A stretch of DNA of 64,000 nucleotides from Notamacropus eugenii (GCF_028372415.1 NC_092874.1:240476069-240540068), one strand, 5' to 3'. Shown: positions 26,001 through 34,699, counted from the stretch's first letter. The notes: generated by a model not told the origin, from the sequence alone. Numbers and translations: made by a program.

Positions 26001-27819
26001 ATTGACATGTTATGTACTAATTTGTATGTTCATTTTTATAGATACAGAAATTTTCCTGTGGTGGAACCTAGTTGGTCACTGTTGCATGATGAGAGATCGT
26101 TCTTGTGTAATTTCTTAGGAACTATTTATAAAAATTCATCCAGGGAGACTCTAATGGACATTTTGAAACATGATAAAAACAATAAATTGTGCTGGATTAC
26201 AACCAGAGAAGAGTAAGTTCAATTTCCTTTGCATATTCCCTTGGTTTACCAAAGACAGGCAGAAGATCTTGTTAGCCTGGGGCATTCATGGAAGGTCCAC
26301 AAGAGAGAATTGCTGCACTCTCAGTATAGTCTCCCTGCAGAAAGTATATTAGCATCTAAAGCTTTTGGGGGCATCTTACAGAGACAACGTAGGACTTTAA
26401 GGTGGGCAGAACTGCCATTAGAGTAGATGTGGAATAATAACGGCAGTCGAAGGCGAAACCATTTGCTAGAGCTTAGCTCGGTGGCATTTGTTCGGCTAAT
26501 TTGACATCCTTGCGAAGAAGTGAAGACGTCATGTTCGTCTTTCTCATTGGCATTCGTTGTGCTGTTTCAGGATTCTGTAGCTGGCAGTACAGTTTCTGTG
26601 AACTCAGTGCCACCAACACTGTGTAATTGGGAAAAGAAGGATGGGAGTGATCAGCAAACAGGAGGGGGAGAGGCTGATAGACCCGACTTCTTGTTGCTTC
26701 ATTTAACGCATCATAAGTGTCAGATAAATGTTGTTATTCCAAGAATTGTGGACCATCTCATATTTTTTGCCTGGCAGCCTGTGCATAAATATTTTAAGGG
26801 GGAAAAACCCAGAACAGTCTATGAATATCAATGTAAGATTTTCATTTGAAAAATTGTAGAATCATTTTATAAAAATTTTTGTTTATGTAGGAACTTGGAG
26901 TTGCAGTGTTTGATTCTCTTCATAAAAAATACTGCAGTAAAATTCAGCTAGAAAAATTTATTATTGTACTCTTGATAATAGCCCTTGTTCCAGACTACCA
27001 AAGTGTATTCCCAGTTCAGCTTTTAAAGTAAATTTAGCATATGTGGATAGTACAGTACTCTTTAAATCAGTCATGAGAGGAAAATAGGAAAAACATATTT
27101 AAATATTAGCCATAATATGAGTTTTTAGAAAGCTATTGGATAAAAAGATTGATCATTGTAATACCTGCAGTGGTAGTCTCAAAATTTTGCTTTTTTGTTA
27201 TGAACTTAAACATCAACAAGTCTCAGTGCTTTTAGTTCTTTTTAGATAAGATTTTCATTTTCTGATTTACCAACATATTATTTTTCAACCATTTCTAGTC
27301 TTTGATATTAGGTATAATCATTTTTTCTGAAGAACAGAAGCTGGGGTTAGAAACAGAAGTATGGAATGGGAATTCACATTCTTTTTGTTATTTTCTAGGT
27401 GGAAGCCCCAAGAAACAAATGAAAGTTTGAAGAACTATCAAGATGCTTTACTTCAGAGTGATCTCACATTGTGCCCTGTCGGAGTAAACACGGAGTGTTA
27501 CCGAATTTATGAGGCTTGTTCCTATGGATCCGTTCCTGTTGTAGAAGATGTAATGACCCCAGGCAATTGTGGGAATGCATCCACCTCTCCTAGCACGCCA
27601 CTGCAGCTGCTTAAGGCTATGGGGGCCCCCTTTATCTTCATTAAAGACTGGAAAGAACTTCCTGCTATTTTAGAGAAAGAGAAGAGTATGACCTTACAAG
27701 AAAAAATTGAAAGAAGAAAAACACTGCTTGGGTGGTATCAGCACTTCAAAGCACAGCTCAGACTGAAATTCATTAAAACTTTAGAACGCTCATTTTTAAT
27801 GAGGGATAACAAAGGTTAG
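4830..27819 (+). CDS. RXYLT1: RXYLT1 (TMEM5) ribitol-5-phosphate xylosyltransferase 1, six coding exons
   Basis: Type II Golgi glycosyltransferase. The family adds xylose from UDP-xylose to ribitol-5-phosphate on the core M3 O-mannosyl glycan of alpha-dystroglycan, a step needed for laminin-binding matriglycan (established knowledge). Exons are 4830-5010, 6459-6626, 10583-10685, 24190-24504, 26042-26212 and 27399-27819. Every intron is GT-AG and all split codons rejoin, giving 452 residues and a TAG stop; human is about 443. Visible parts are a short basic N-terminus, one membrane anchor at about residues 9-29, a low-complexity Arg/Gly/Pro stem at about 30-60, and a luminal catalytic region. 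That region includes an exostosin-like nucleotide-sugar block at about 338-361 (LCPVG...R.YEA...G..PVV). N-glycosylation sequons are at Asn287 and Asn372. Colinearity with human TMEM5 is very strong from about residue 70 onward; the stem differs and is slightly longer. No frame damage was seen. Confidence 0.97.
5325..5445 (+). repeat. MIR/THER1-type SINE fragment, RXYLT1 intron 1
   Basis: CTCAGTTTACCCATCTGTAA through CACTGGGTCGTTGTGAG is the MIR 3' half. Confidence 0.7.
5488..5650 (-). repeat. MIR-related SINE, RXYLT1 intron 1
   Basis: Contains TTTTACAGATGAGGAAACTG, then a degenerate core and GAACCCAGGCCTGCTGAGTC. Confidence 0.6.
6459..6626 (+). CDS. RXYLT1: RXYLT1 coding exon 2
   Basis: Acceptor AACACAG ends at 6458 and donor GTGAGT starts at 6627. 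It completes Glu61 and carries the conserved block [14 protein letters not shown], then [10 protein letters not shown] at the exon end. Length is 168 nt and both ends are phase 1. Confidence 0.96.
7330..7850 (+). repeat. Two SINE fragments, RXYLT1 intron 2
   Basis: At 7330-7565 a tRNA-head SINE (CAGTCTAGCATAGTGAATGG, GAAAACCTGAGTTCAAAC). At 7655-7850 a degenerate MIR (TATCTCCTCTGCCTGCTC, TAGTAATACTTACCCACTTG). Confidence 0.5.
7855..7968 (+). repeat. L2 LINE 3' tail
   Basis: GTGCCTAGCATCATGTTATG followed by CACAGTAGG and TTGTTGAATGAAT is the L2 3' end. Confidence 0.65.
7970..8310 (-). repeat. L2 LINE fragment
   Basis: Antisense L2 3' UTR beginning GTGCTAAGCATTGTGGGCAA and running through CATAAAGCTTATAGTTAAAT. 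Confidence 0.55.
8325..9100. repeat. T-rich marsupial interspersed repeat, probably L1-related
   Basis: Two similar blocks with CCTCCCAGAGAGTCATCTTT and TCTGGAGAGTCATCCTTTAT, each followed by TATAATGAA, suggest two copies side by side. Open frames on both strands here have no recognised domain. Confidence 0.4.
9110..9655 (-). repeat. L2 LINE 3' region, RXYLT1 intron 2
   Basis: Antisense L2: CTGCTCTGTGCCAGACACTA, then ACCTCAAAGGGCCTATATTC, then ACCAAACAGAGGAGATTGAA and ATATCACTTTGGCAG. Open frames on both strands here are L2 shadows. Confidence 0.75.
9820..9995 (+). repeat. L2 LINE 3' fragment
   Basis: CATCACCATGAAGCTTTTTC, then CCTCTCTCCCAAATAACC and TAGAATGCAGAATTGTAGAG follow the L2 3' order. 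Confidence 0.55.
10583..10685 (+). CDS. RXYLT1: RXYLT1 coding exon 3
   Basis: A long T-tract precedes the acceptor TTACTAG at 10576-10582, and the donor GTACT starts at 10686. It encodes [20 protein letters not shown] and [13 protein letters not shown], matching human. Length is 103 nt; phase changes from 1 to 2. This short exon opens no long frame of its own, so it is easy to miss. Confidence 0.95.
11930..12150. repeat. L3/CR1-like LINE fragment, RXYLT1 intron 3
   Basis: TCTATCAGGATCTTTTTTGA through ATTATCTGAAGATTTGATAA parallels the CR1/L3 stretch also seen at 17940-18135. About 10686-11929 otherwise shows AT-rich sequence with nothing recognised. Confidence 0.5.
12640..12860 (+). repeat. 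L2 LINE 3' fragment
   Basis: CACCCTACTAGACTGTAAAG, then CTCAGTGCCTAATATAGTGC and GTTGAATGAACATTG. Confidence 0.6.
13385..14060 (-). repeat. L2 LINE 3' region, RXYLT1 intron 3
   Basis: Antisense L2 across 13385-14060: ACCTACTATGTGTAAC at the left, TAAGGAGCCATGAAGATTTC in the middle, AAGGGAGACCACTCTGGAAG at right. Minus-strand open frames (13521-13829, 13843-14049) are remnants or chance frames in this LINE. Confidence 0.7.
14061..15134. other. RXYLT1 intron 3, no feature recognised
   Basis: AT-rich sequence without clear repeat signatures, splice-flanked coding blocks or long frames. Confidence 0.4.
15135..15735 (+). repeat. L2 LINE fragment, RXYLT1 intron 3
   Basis: C/T-rich L2 3' coding and UTR sequence: TGACCATCCCTCTCTACCTA, CCCAGATCATCC-like blocks, then TTCTGATCATTTCACAATCT. 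The 85-aa frame at 15129-15386 is part of it. Confidence 0.5.
16715..16870 (+). repeat. tRNA-head SINE remnant
   Basis: AGAGCCAGGATTATCTGAGT, then TTCTGACACGTACTGGCTAT and GTGACCCTG, followed by AGAGGGAATTTCTTCACCTG, a 3' part shared with the SINE at 18820-19065. Confidence 0.5.
17372..17560 (-). repeat. MAR1-type CORE-SINE
   Basis: TTCATGACCCCACTTGGTGT, then ATACTGGAGTGATTTGCCAT, then GACTTGCCCAGGGTCACAAA, the antisense MAR1 order. Confidence 0.75.
17940..18135. repeat. L3/CR1-like LINE fragment
   Basis: TTGTTCTGGTTTGTTGTAAT, then TGGGATCCTTATTCTGCCAT, then AGCTTCATATCATCTGTAAA; the last is the hallmark 'cttggtgtcatctgcaaa'-like CR1/L3 segment. Confidence 0.55.
18820..19065 (+). repeat. 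tRNA-head SINE of a second marsupial type
   Basis: GTGGTATAATGGATAAGGAC head, ATGATGACCTGAGTTTAAGC core, and a distinct 3' part (GGTAGAGGGAATTTCCTTGC, CTCTACCAATGAAG). The 3' part recurs at 16810-16860. Confidence 0.6.
19480..19885 (+). repeat. L2 LINE 3' region
   Basis: TTAGATTGGTCTCATTACTG, then CTCCTAGAATGTGCTCTCCA, then CCACTAGATTGTACTCTC and GACCATGTCTTTTG. Confidence 0.65.
19890..20290. repeat. Marsupial T-rich interspersed repeat (probably L1-related)
   Basis: Long A- and T-runs (19928-19940, 19952-19961) then AGAAAAGGAAAACACAATTC and CAAATAAGCAAAACAAATC, resembling blocks at 7010-7130 and 41640-42000. Confidence 0.4.
20291..21480. other. RXYLT1 intron 3, no feature recognised
   Basis: AT-rich sequence with no clear repeat ends or coding signal; a 65-aa frame at 21278-21475 has no known similarity. 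Confidence 0.4.
21485..21665 (+). repeat. tRNA-head SINE remnant
   Basis: AATGGTGATTAGATGGCTGA, CTGCAGTCAGGTAGACTGAG, and a late region TTTGCCTACCCCACCCCTAA. Confidence 0.45.
22605..22710 (+). repeat. L2 LINE 3' tail
   Basis: GTGTCTGCACGTAGTAGGCA then TTTAATAAATGCTG is the L2 terminal sequence. Confidence 0.65.
23019..23053. repeat. Alternating purine-pyrimidine tract
   Basis: GTGCATGCGCGCCGGCACAC continuing GCACGCACACATGC. Near-perfect alternation with seven CpGs in CpG-poor intron DNA; potential left-handed (Z) DNA. Confidence 0.6.
23215..23425 (+). repeat. THER1/MIR-type SINE
   Basis: GGTGGTACAGTGGGGTAGAG head, CGACACTTACTAGCTGGGTG core, ATAAGTGCTCTATAAATG tail; nearly full length. Confidence 0.75.
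23530..24095. repeat. Marsupial interspersed repeat, probably L1-related
   Basis: Recognisable order: TTTATAATCTGTCCTCGCCA, then CACTTTACTCTGCATCATTT, then ACGGTACAATAATATTCCTT, then CAATTTTGAGTTACTATGAA, then CTTTTTCTTTGTTCTCTTTG. It ends about 95 bp before RXYLT1 exon 4. Confidence 0.5.
24190..24504 (+). CDS. RXYLT1: RXYLT1 coding exon 4
   Basis: Acceptor TTACAG ends at 24189 and donor GTAAGT starts at 24505. It encodes residues 151-255, from [19 protein letters not shown] to [10 protein letters not shown], including the conserved [14 protein letters not shown] and [10 protein letters not shown] segments. Length is 315 nt, phase 2 at both ends. The intron before it, about 13.5 kb, is the longest in the gene. 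Confidence 0.97.
25095..25650 (+). repeat. MIR/THER1 SINE interrupted by a hAT-like transposon
   Basis: CTTTGACCCTGGGCAGGTCA and CTCAGTTTCCTCATCTGTGA to 25233, resuming about 25610 with CATCTAAGCCTCCCTGCCAG. Confidence 0.6.
25234..25605. mobile_element. hAT-like non-autonomous DNA transposon (MITE), RXYLT1 intron 4
   Basis: 372 bp with imperfect inverted ends: CCAGTGATTCCCAACT at left and AGTTTGGAAACTCTTGG at right. The 'accagtggttcccaac' type of end is typical of mammalian hAT elements. It carries no coding capacity. The 8-bp target duplication is too decayed to be sure of. Confidence 0.65.
26042..26212 (+). CDS. RXYLT1: RXYLT1 coding exon 5
   Basis: Acceptor TTTATAG ends at 26041 and donor GTAAGT starts at 26213. 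It encodes residues 256-312 ([18 protein letters not shown] onward), with the NSS sequon at Asn287 and the end block KLCWITTRE. Length is 171 nt, phase 2 at both ends. Confidence 0.96.
26435..26560. other. CpG cluster in RXYLT1 intron 5
   Basis: Nine CpGs in about 120 bp, with an AGACGTCAT CREB-like site at about 26524-26532, in otherwise CpG-poor intron DNA. No exon signature was found for it. Confidence 0.35.
27399..27819 (+). CDS. RXYLT1: RXYLT1 coding exon 6 (terminal)
   Basis: Acceptor TTTTCTAG ends at 27398. Residues 313-452 include the most conserved part of the enzyme: [20 protein letters not shown], then [20 protein letters not shown], then [14 protein letters not shown]. It ends LMRDNKG with TAG at 27817-27819. 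The second sequon, NAS, is at Asn372. Confidence 0.97.
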
Positions 27820-27976
27820 TTGTTCATTTGAACTCATAGTTCAGTCATGATTGAAAATGTACTTTTTAAAACTTTTAGTGTATGTGTTTTTAAGGAAAAA
27901 ATTTGTTTTTTTGGTTTATAGTTAATAGACTACTGAACATTGGGGTGCAGGATTCATCCTAAGCTTTCTTGTGGAA

Positions 27977-28480
27977 CTTACTCGTCCTGTTTTTAAACAC
28001 AAAGTGGAATCAAATATTTTCTCTAAAATGTTACCCTGTCTCACCGTTTTTCCCCATTTTATAAAATTACATGGCCTTTATCCCTGAGTTTACCCTGTTT
28101 TTCCAAAAAGTACATGCATGTGTACATTACACACATGTTATATTCACACATCTGAGTGTGTATGTATTGCATATTAATTCAAGTTATTCACTCTTCCTGT
28201 TTTCAAACAGGAAAAGGAATTAAATTTTTTCTTAGAAATTCTAACTTCTCACCTTGTTTGCTCATTTTCTAAAATTCTTTGGTTCTTATCCTTGAGGAGG
28301 GTACCCTTTCTGACCTTTTAGATATATGTATAAACGTATGCTAATTTATGTACCTCACTCTTTCTGTCTTCAAACAGAAAATGGAAATAAAGTGTTCTCA
28401 AATTGTAAGCTCTTCTCACATTGTGTACCCATTTTCTGCAGTCCTATGATTCTTGTACCAAAGGCTACCCTGTATATCCT
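27977..28480 (+). repeat. Decayed three-copy tandem repeat in the RXYLT1 3' UTR region
   Basis: Three related units begin at about 27977, 28187 and 28354. Each has a C-T-G-T/TTCAAACAG-like head, a middle of the type CTTCTCACxTTGT, and a TACCCTxT tail, separated by T/A-rich spacers with TGTA/TATG runs. The period shrinks from about 210 to 167 bp. Divergence is large, so the duplication is old. Confidence 0.6.
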
Positions 28481-28803
28481 TTTGTGGATGTCACATATGT
28501 GTATATTCATTTCCATTATTTGTAAGTAATTGTGTGCTTTGTCAGAATCTTGTCAGGAGGATAGACCACCATGCAGAGAGGTCCCCCAAGAGCAACTGTC
28601 TTTAAGATCAAGCCAGTCAGGTGTGTATGTATATATACATGTATGTATATATACATATATACACACATGTATACGTATATATGTCTGTGTACATATACAT
28701 ATGTAAAACAAATAAAATGGGCATCCACTTAGAGTTTTTATTAATGTAAATGTGCATTTAGAGTGTTCCCCAAGGTCTTTCTGACCTTTACTTAGAAAAT
28801 AAA
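28386..28803 (+). terminator. RXYLT1: Candidate RXYLT1 polyadenylation signals
   Basis: AATAAA hexamers lie at 28386-28391, 28711-28716 and 28798-28803, 0.57-0.98 kb after the stop codon. Which is used cannot be decided from sequence; the first sits inside a decayed tandem repeat and the second follows a microsatellite. Confidence 0.35.
28620..28705. repeat. (TATG/TACA)n microsatellite
   Basis: Impure TGTATGTATATATACATGTA pattern directly after the 3' UTR tandem repeats. Confidence 0.8.
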
Positions 28804-28879
28804 GCAGGGTTTATTGAGAGCAGTTTTATCACCAGCACTTACGACCATCTTGGCATGTAACAAGCACACAATAAGTTCT

Positions 28880-29030
28880 TCATTGTCCAGACCCTGACTC
28901 AGACACTTGCTAGCTGGAGCAAATCTTTTAACCTCTCAGCCTCAATTTCCTCATCTTTAATTTGGAGGCAAACTCAAGTTGGGCAAACCTTAAAGTGCCA
29001 TATAAATGCTAGCTATTAGCATTTATTCGC
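28880..29030 (+). repeat. MIR/THER1-type SINE
   Basis: ACTCAGACACTTGCTAGCTG, CTCAGCCTCAATTTCCTCAT, AAAGTGCCATATAAATGCTA. Confidence 0.7.
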
Positions 29031-29156
29031 TTTTAGAAGTAAAGATTAATTTAAATGAATTTTTGTTCACAATATACCATTTTTCAGGTTCCTTCAATAA
29101 GTTTTTGATTTTTCCTATGACTGATAGAAAAACAAGTATGTTTTAACTGTACATAG

Positions 29157-29173
29157 CCACTAGGTGGTGCTGC
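29157..29173 (+). promoter_or_regulatory. CTCF-like motif 3' of RXYLT1
   Basis: CCACTAGGTGGTGCTGC fits the CTCF core CCASYAGRKGGCRS with one mismatch and lies between the two genes. Occupancy is unknown. Confidence 0.4.
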
Positions 29174-29564
29174 AATGAAATTATTGTTTATTTTCTTTTG
29201 CATAAAAAGTGGTTTTCAAACTTGTTACTGGCTACTTCTGTGGGGCAGAAGGCTGAATCAATCCAGTTTTGCTCATCTTCTCCTATTTGACACAAAAAAA
29301 AAATTGAAAGATTAGTTTTACTCTTGATGAAATACTAATGATAAGATATGATTCTGTATATTCATTTTCATAAATTATGAATTTATTCAAAAGACTGAAA
29401 TGGAAACATCATCATTCAATAAATTTAATACCACAGGAAACCAGCTATTAAAATGTGAAGGTCCTGGGACCAGACTTTGTGAATTTTTTGAGAATCTCTA
29501 CCACCTGAATAAATTTAGCTTCAGTGAGCTTCTCAACTATAGGCAATCTTCCCTTACCAGCATC

Positions 29565-29760
29565 TCAGGCTATATCAAAGACCGTTACAGGTGGAAAATA
29601 CCTTACATATCATCAAGCCATCTTCCCCAACCCCCATCATTTTTCAGATGAGAAAACTAATGCCCAAGAATGACTGGCATGATGTCCACAAACTAATTAT
29701 GGCAGTGCTAGAATGAGAACCCAATTTACTGAATTCTGCAGTTTGCAAATTCCACCAATT
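29565..29760 (-). repeat. MIR-related SINE
   Basis: TTTTTCAGATGAGAAAACTA with flanking degenerate MIR core. Confidence 0.5.
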
Positions 29761-29799
29761 ACTTAGAACACTTATTATTGGTAATGTACAAATACTGTA

Positions 29800-30540
29800 A
29801 AAATTTGAAATACTATATTGACTTTTTCTTTATGTTTTCATAACCACTCATACTATTATAAATCTTTTTTAATGTCCATCTAATAGAAACATTTCTAATC
29901 CTTCTATTTCCTGATGGGTTATAACTACTGCAGTCCAGGGTTTCAAAGACCTGCTCTCTTTTCCGTAAAAAAGTTAAGCTTCTTTTTAGGAATGCTCCTC
30001 TTCGGACATTATTTTTATGGGAATAGCTAACTAATGGGTTGTTATATTGTCTTGGCTTTATTTTTTCAGTAAGTTATTTGCTATGTGGTTGAGGACTGCC
30101 TGACTATTAGAACTATGTAAAGACCCTTACTTAGTAGAATATGTTTATGCTTTAACTTATATACACATAAATATATGTGTATGGCTTTAGATCATAGCCG
30201 TAATTTTAGAGAGAGATTTAGAATTTCTATTTTTAAAAATAATCTAATAATTTGATTTGATAAATTTTAATATTGTAACATAATAATAATACTTAAATGT
30301 ATAGCAAGGGCGATGAAGGGAATTCCTGATCCATTGGGCTGGACCACCTTCCACAGAACTGAGCATTCTCTTTAACCTCTTATTATATCACAAGGGCTTT
30401 CCTGAGATTATATAGCAACTCCTGATTGGTCCCCATGAGTTTTGTCAAAGACGATTGGACATTAAGAGTCATAAGAAGGAACTAGTCTCTTTGGACCTCT
30501 TGCTTCCAATGCTTTTTTCTCCCTTTGGACTTCCTTCTCT
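29800..30540. other. Intergenic, no feature recognised
   Basis: AT-rich; no repeat ends, RNA gene or coding blocks recognised. Confidence 0.4.
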
Positions 30541-30544
30541 CAAC

Positions 30545-30905
30545 TTTCATCTCTATCCTGAAGATTCTTAAAAACATTTACGTACCCCTAATCTCACTGC
30601 TGACTTCCAATCAAATTTCCAATTGCCCATTGAATATCTCAAAACAGATGCTCCATAGATAACTTAAACTCAGCATGTTCAAAACTGCTCATTATCGTTT
30701 TCCCTAAACCCTCTGCCCTTTCCAAAGTTCTGTATTACCATTGGTACTACCTTCCTCCCAGTCACCCAAGCATATAACCTTTATGTTATCCTTGATTATA
30801 AGAACTCTTTCCCAAACTCCATATCCAATCTGGTCATTTTATCTTTGTATCATCTTTTATACATTCCCCTTCTCTCTTCTGACATCGCCACTGCCCTGGT
30901 ACAGT
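30545..30905 (+). repeat. L2 LINE fragment
   Basis: TGAATATCTCAAAACAGATG, AACTTAAACTCAGCATGTTC and ATAACCTTTATGTTATCCTT follow L2 ORF2 3' sequence seen also at 46200 and 62100. Confidence 0.65.
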
Positions 30906-30949
30906 CAAAACTTTAAAAAAATGTTAAAAATTGCTTTAACGTATAATTG

Positions 30950-31066
30950 GGGATATATATATGTGTGTGTCTATATGTATAGAGAAAGGTTAATAGATAT
31001 AAATGAATAGATATATAAATATATAGATATAATAGATACTAGAGAGAGAGAGAGCAAAAAAAAAAA
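30950..31066. repeat. Simple repeats: TATG, ATAG and (AG)n with A-run
   Basis: Impure TATATATGTGTGTG and ATAGATATA units followed by AGAGAGAGAGAGAG and a 12-A run. Confidence 0.7.
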
Positions 31067-31119
31067 AATGTAAGCAGTTTATCCTTGTCTAGTCCCTTAC
31101 CATTGTTCACTTGTATTGG

Positions 31120-31980
31120 TTTTTGTTTTGAACTTCAGAGTTTCTATACAACTCTGGATTTTTCGTCAGGAATGCTTAGAAGTCCTCTATTTTGTTAAAA
31201 ATCCGTTGCCCATCCCCATTAGATTATACTTAGTTTTGCCGGGTAAGTTATTGTGTGTAAGCCTGTATCTTAAGCCTCCTGTAACATGTCCTATAGTCTC
31301 CACTGCTTTATAGTGGCAGCTCCTAAATCATGTGCAATCTGAGCTGTGTTTCCTTAGTACTTGAATTCTTTCTTTAAAATTGCTTGCAGAATTTTTTTAT
31401 TTGACCTGGAAGCTCTTGATTTTGGCTATGATGTTCCTCAAAATTTTCATTTTGAGGTTACTTTCAGGAGATAACCAATGGATTCTATTTCCACTTTTCC
31501 CTGGTTCTAAGAAACCAGGGCAATTCTAAGATTTCTTGAAATATGATGTTTATGTGTTTTGTTTTTTTTCCATCATGGAGTTTGGGTATTTCAGTGATTA
31601 TTCATTTTTTCTCCTCAATCTGTATTCCAGGTCAATTGTTTCTGTTATGAAACGCCTTATATTTTTTCTTCTATTTTTTTCAGTCATTAGACTTTGTTGT
31701 CTCATGGTATCATTGGGTTTTTTTTGATCCATTCTAATTTTCAGTGAGTTCATTGCTTTGGCAAGGTTTTGTACCTTTTGTGCCAAACTGCTTATTCTCT
31801 TTATAATACTTTTCCCCGTAGCTCTCATTTCTTTTCCAGTTTTTCCTCCAGTACTCTCATTTATTAAAAAAAAAAATTTAACTCTTTTCAAAATTCTTTA
31901 TTTTCATCTTTTTTAGTTGAATTTGTACCCAAGCTCTGTTTTTCTTGAAAGTATAGCTTTTTTTGACTAACAGTAATAAA
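31120..31980 (-). repeat. L1 LINE fragment (ORF1 coiled-coil region likely)
   Basis: T-rich + strand with TGGCTATGATGTTCCT, ATTTCTTGAAATATGATG, CTGTATTCCAGGTCAATTGT in the order of marsupial L1s as I recall them. The minus-strand frame 31598-31891 encodes a lysine-rich helical segment (AQKVQNLAKAMNSLKIRMDQ) that looks like an L1 ORF1 coiled coil. Confidence 0.55.
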
Positions 31981-32324
31981 GGTTTGTATGATTAATGTTA
32001 TCATACAAATTTTTAAAATCTGAAAATTAAATTAATATAAAATAGTAGCAATGTCTTCAATATATTGGTATCTCTGTCTTCTCATGGGTGTAAGTATTCC
32101 TGCTAATGATCAGGATTGAGGCCCATCTCTTCTTGCTTGGCATCTGTGACTTATCCGTATCCTCTGAAAAATCTTCCATAGTGGGTCAACATAAAATTCT
32201 GGGGAACTTCCCTTAAATCTCTTGCCATGGCATGGATGACAGTGGCTCCCCATGCTCTTCTTCTGTTACCTCTCCCCCTTAGAACATGACCAGTGATTTA
32301 CTTGGAATCATTCTTCCGTTGGCT

Positions 32325-32545
32325 AGCATTAGTTCTTTAAGTTTCACAAAGCACTTTATGTATGTTATCTCATTTGATCCCCATGCCATCCTTATGACGT
32401 AACTACTACTATTTGCCTCATTTTACAAATGAAGAAACTGAGACTGAGAAAATTTAAGTGACTTGCCCAGAGTCAGAGTCAGGATTTAAATCCAAGTCTT
32501 CCTGATTTGAAGTCCAATGCTCTACTACACCATAGTAAAGAATGA
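32325..32545 (-). repeat. MIR/THER1-type SINE
   Basis: TTTGATCCCCATGCCATCCT, AATGAAGAAACTGAGACTGA, GTGACTTGCCCAGAGTCAGA. Confidence 0.75.
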
Positions 32546-32944
32546 ATAATTCATTTTTTTCCACCAGCATATATTCATAAGAAACAACAGATAGATGAAA
32601 AGAGAAAACCAGAAAATTGTAACCTATTAAAGTACTTAGTTGTTTTTTATCTTAAGCAAATGAAAAGGTGAGAGCAAATTTTAATTAAGGAACAAACTTC
32701 TCAATCATCCCAGAAAGAAACAAGTCAATAGGATTTGTAACTTTGGGTTGGGCTGCATGGGTCAACTGTAAGAATACTGTTATCTTGGAATTAAACAACA
32801 CATTCCTTCTGGTACTCTTGGAACACATTTACTTAAATTCACACCACTAATCCTTAGTCATCCCAAAAACATGCATTCCACACCACACCCACATACACTC
32901 ACCACCACTACCAGTGACCACTGCCATTGCCAAGTGTGAAACGA

Positions 32945-33080
32945 GTACATTGCAAAAGGTCACCTAATCCATAATTTTATATAACATGCCTTTACAGATG
33001 AGGAAAGTAAGACCACCAGAGAATAAATAATTTGAGCAGGTTCACATAAGCAGTCAGTGGCAGAACTAGTATTTGAACAC
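32945..33080 (-). repeat. MIR-related SINE
   Basis: TTTACAGATGAGGAAAGTAA, CAGTGGCAGAACTAGTATTT. Confidence 0.55.
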
Positions 33081-33869
33081 AGGATTTATCACTCAAAATC
33101 CAACACTGATCACAGCAACATGCTCCCTTTCCCATGTTTAAAAATGGTAACTCTCAGTATGAACAATTTACATCTCCAGACCTGCCAAGTCGGTGAATCA
33201 TCTGTATTGATTTTCCACTGTCAGCAATGGTGCTTATAACCTCTTGAGCATATTTAGTAGGTTTCGTGACTTTTGATCATCCTGTTCACTCTTTCCTTCT
33301 GTCCACTAGGGGCAAAAAGCCAGAAGCAACTGGGACAAGTCCTAGTGCCAGGATAGGCAATTAACATTGACTATCCTAATATTTAATTATGTGAGAGCCT
33401 ATTGGGAGGATAAAATATTATTGATTAAAGAGTAATTCCATTCATAAAAGTACTCAGTATCAGATGCTTCATTTATGTAATTACATCACCAGAATATAAT
33501 TCTTTTCAGCCTGCCAGTAACTGAATGCTATGCTATATATATTAAATCATCAAAAGACATATTTGACTCACATAACGAACCTCCAATCCAAACTTCTCTT
33601 CCCTTCACTTTTCTTAGGGGTGGTGTGAGGGTGAGGTCTGAACCTCTGATTGGTATAGGAAGATCTGAAGAATAAACTCTCTCTAAAATGCAAAGCAGCA
33701 ACTCATAACTTACCTCTCAGAGAATTACCTAGAGCATTTAGAGATTAAATAATTGGCCCATGATCAATCGATCAATAAACATTTATTAAATAACTGCTAT
33801 GCTACACTATGCTACAGTCCTGCCATCCCCTTGGTAGTCTTCTCTAATAACCCTTGCTTGTGCAATGTC

Positions 33870-34215
33870 AGTGTGATGTCTAAGGAAAGGACACTGGCTG
33901 TGGAATCACAAGACCCAAGTTCAAACCTAACTGCTCATTACCGCCAGTAGGACATTGTTCAAACTACAGGACCTCTATGAACTTGAGAGTCTTTTCCTCT
34001 AAAATGATGTCTTTACAGCTTTAGATCTATGCTGTTCCCCTTCTCAGGTTTCTCATACCACTCTTTGGATTTCCCCTTTGCATTTGTCATACTCTAATTT
34101 GTGTTATAGATGTTTGTGAACATGTATTGTAATCCCTATTAGATTCTAAACTTTTTTGTTAAGAATTGTGTCTACTTGTTTACACCTTCAGCAGTGAGCT
34201 TATACAGTCTTATAC
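33870..34215 (+). repeat. SINE remnant followed by L2 3' fragment
   Basis: 33870-34015 carries GGCTGTGGAATCACAAGACC and CAAGTTCAAACCTAACTGC. 34020-34215 is L2-like with CCCTATTAGATTCTAAACTT. Confidence 0.5.
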
Positions 34216-34282
34216 AGAACCTAAAACATTTTTCTTATATTGAAAATTATTATTCTAGTCACAAAACTTAGCCTCTCATTGG

Positions 34283-34619
34283 TGACTGATTATACTTCAA
34301 CATTATGGGGGTTTGAGATGTGGAGCCCCCACTATCTGGAAAGTTTGCATAAAATTTTTCCTACCAGAGAAGTCTGAATTTTTTCTTTTTATTTTGTGGG
34401 GTATTTACAATACCTTATAAAATTTGGGTTGATATTATACAATAGTATACATATATATTATGCATTTCTGAGTTTCTAAACTTTTTCTTTGTTGTCTGCT
34501 GTCCTTTACTTGTCATCTGCAAGTTCTGCAAAACTTATGCAAATTTCCCATTTAATTTCTTATGCCAACCCAAAATATAACAAAATCATGATGGGAAAAG
34601 TCACAATGAGGAAGAGATA
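34283..34619. mobile_element. Tigger/pogo-like non-autonomous DNA transposon
   Basis: About 337 bp. Left end ACTGATTATACTTCAACATT and right end GAGGAAGAGATAACTG are inverted relatives, and the right end abuts TA. The left 100 bp, reversed, is clearly similar to 49028-49148. TA target sites and CAGTTAT-type ends suit the pogo/Tigger group. No transposase frame is visible. Confidence 0.5.
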
Positions 34620-34699
34620 ACTGTATGTGATCTTAACCACTCAGAGGAGAAGAATGGCACTTTTTTCCCTTTAGTAAACATAAGAGGACCTAAGGTACA

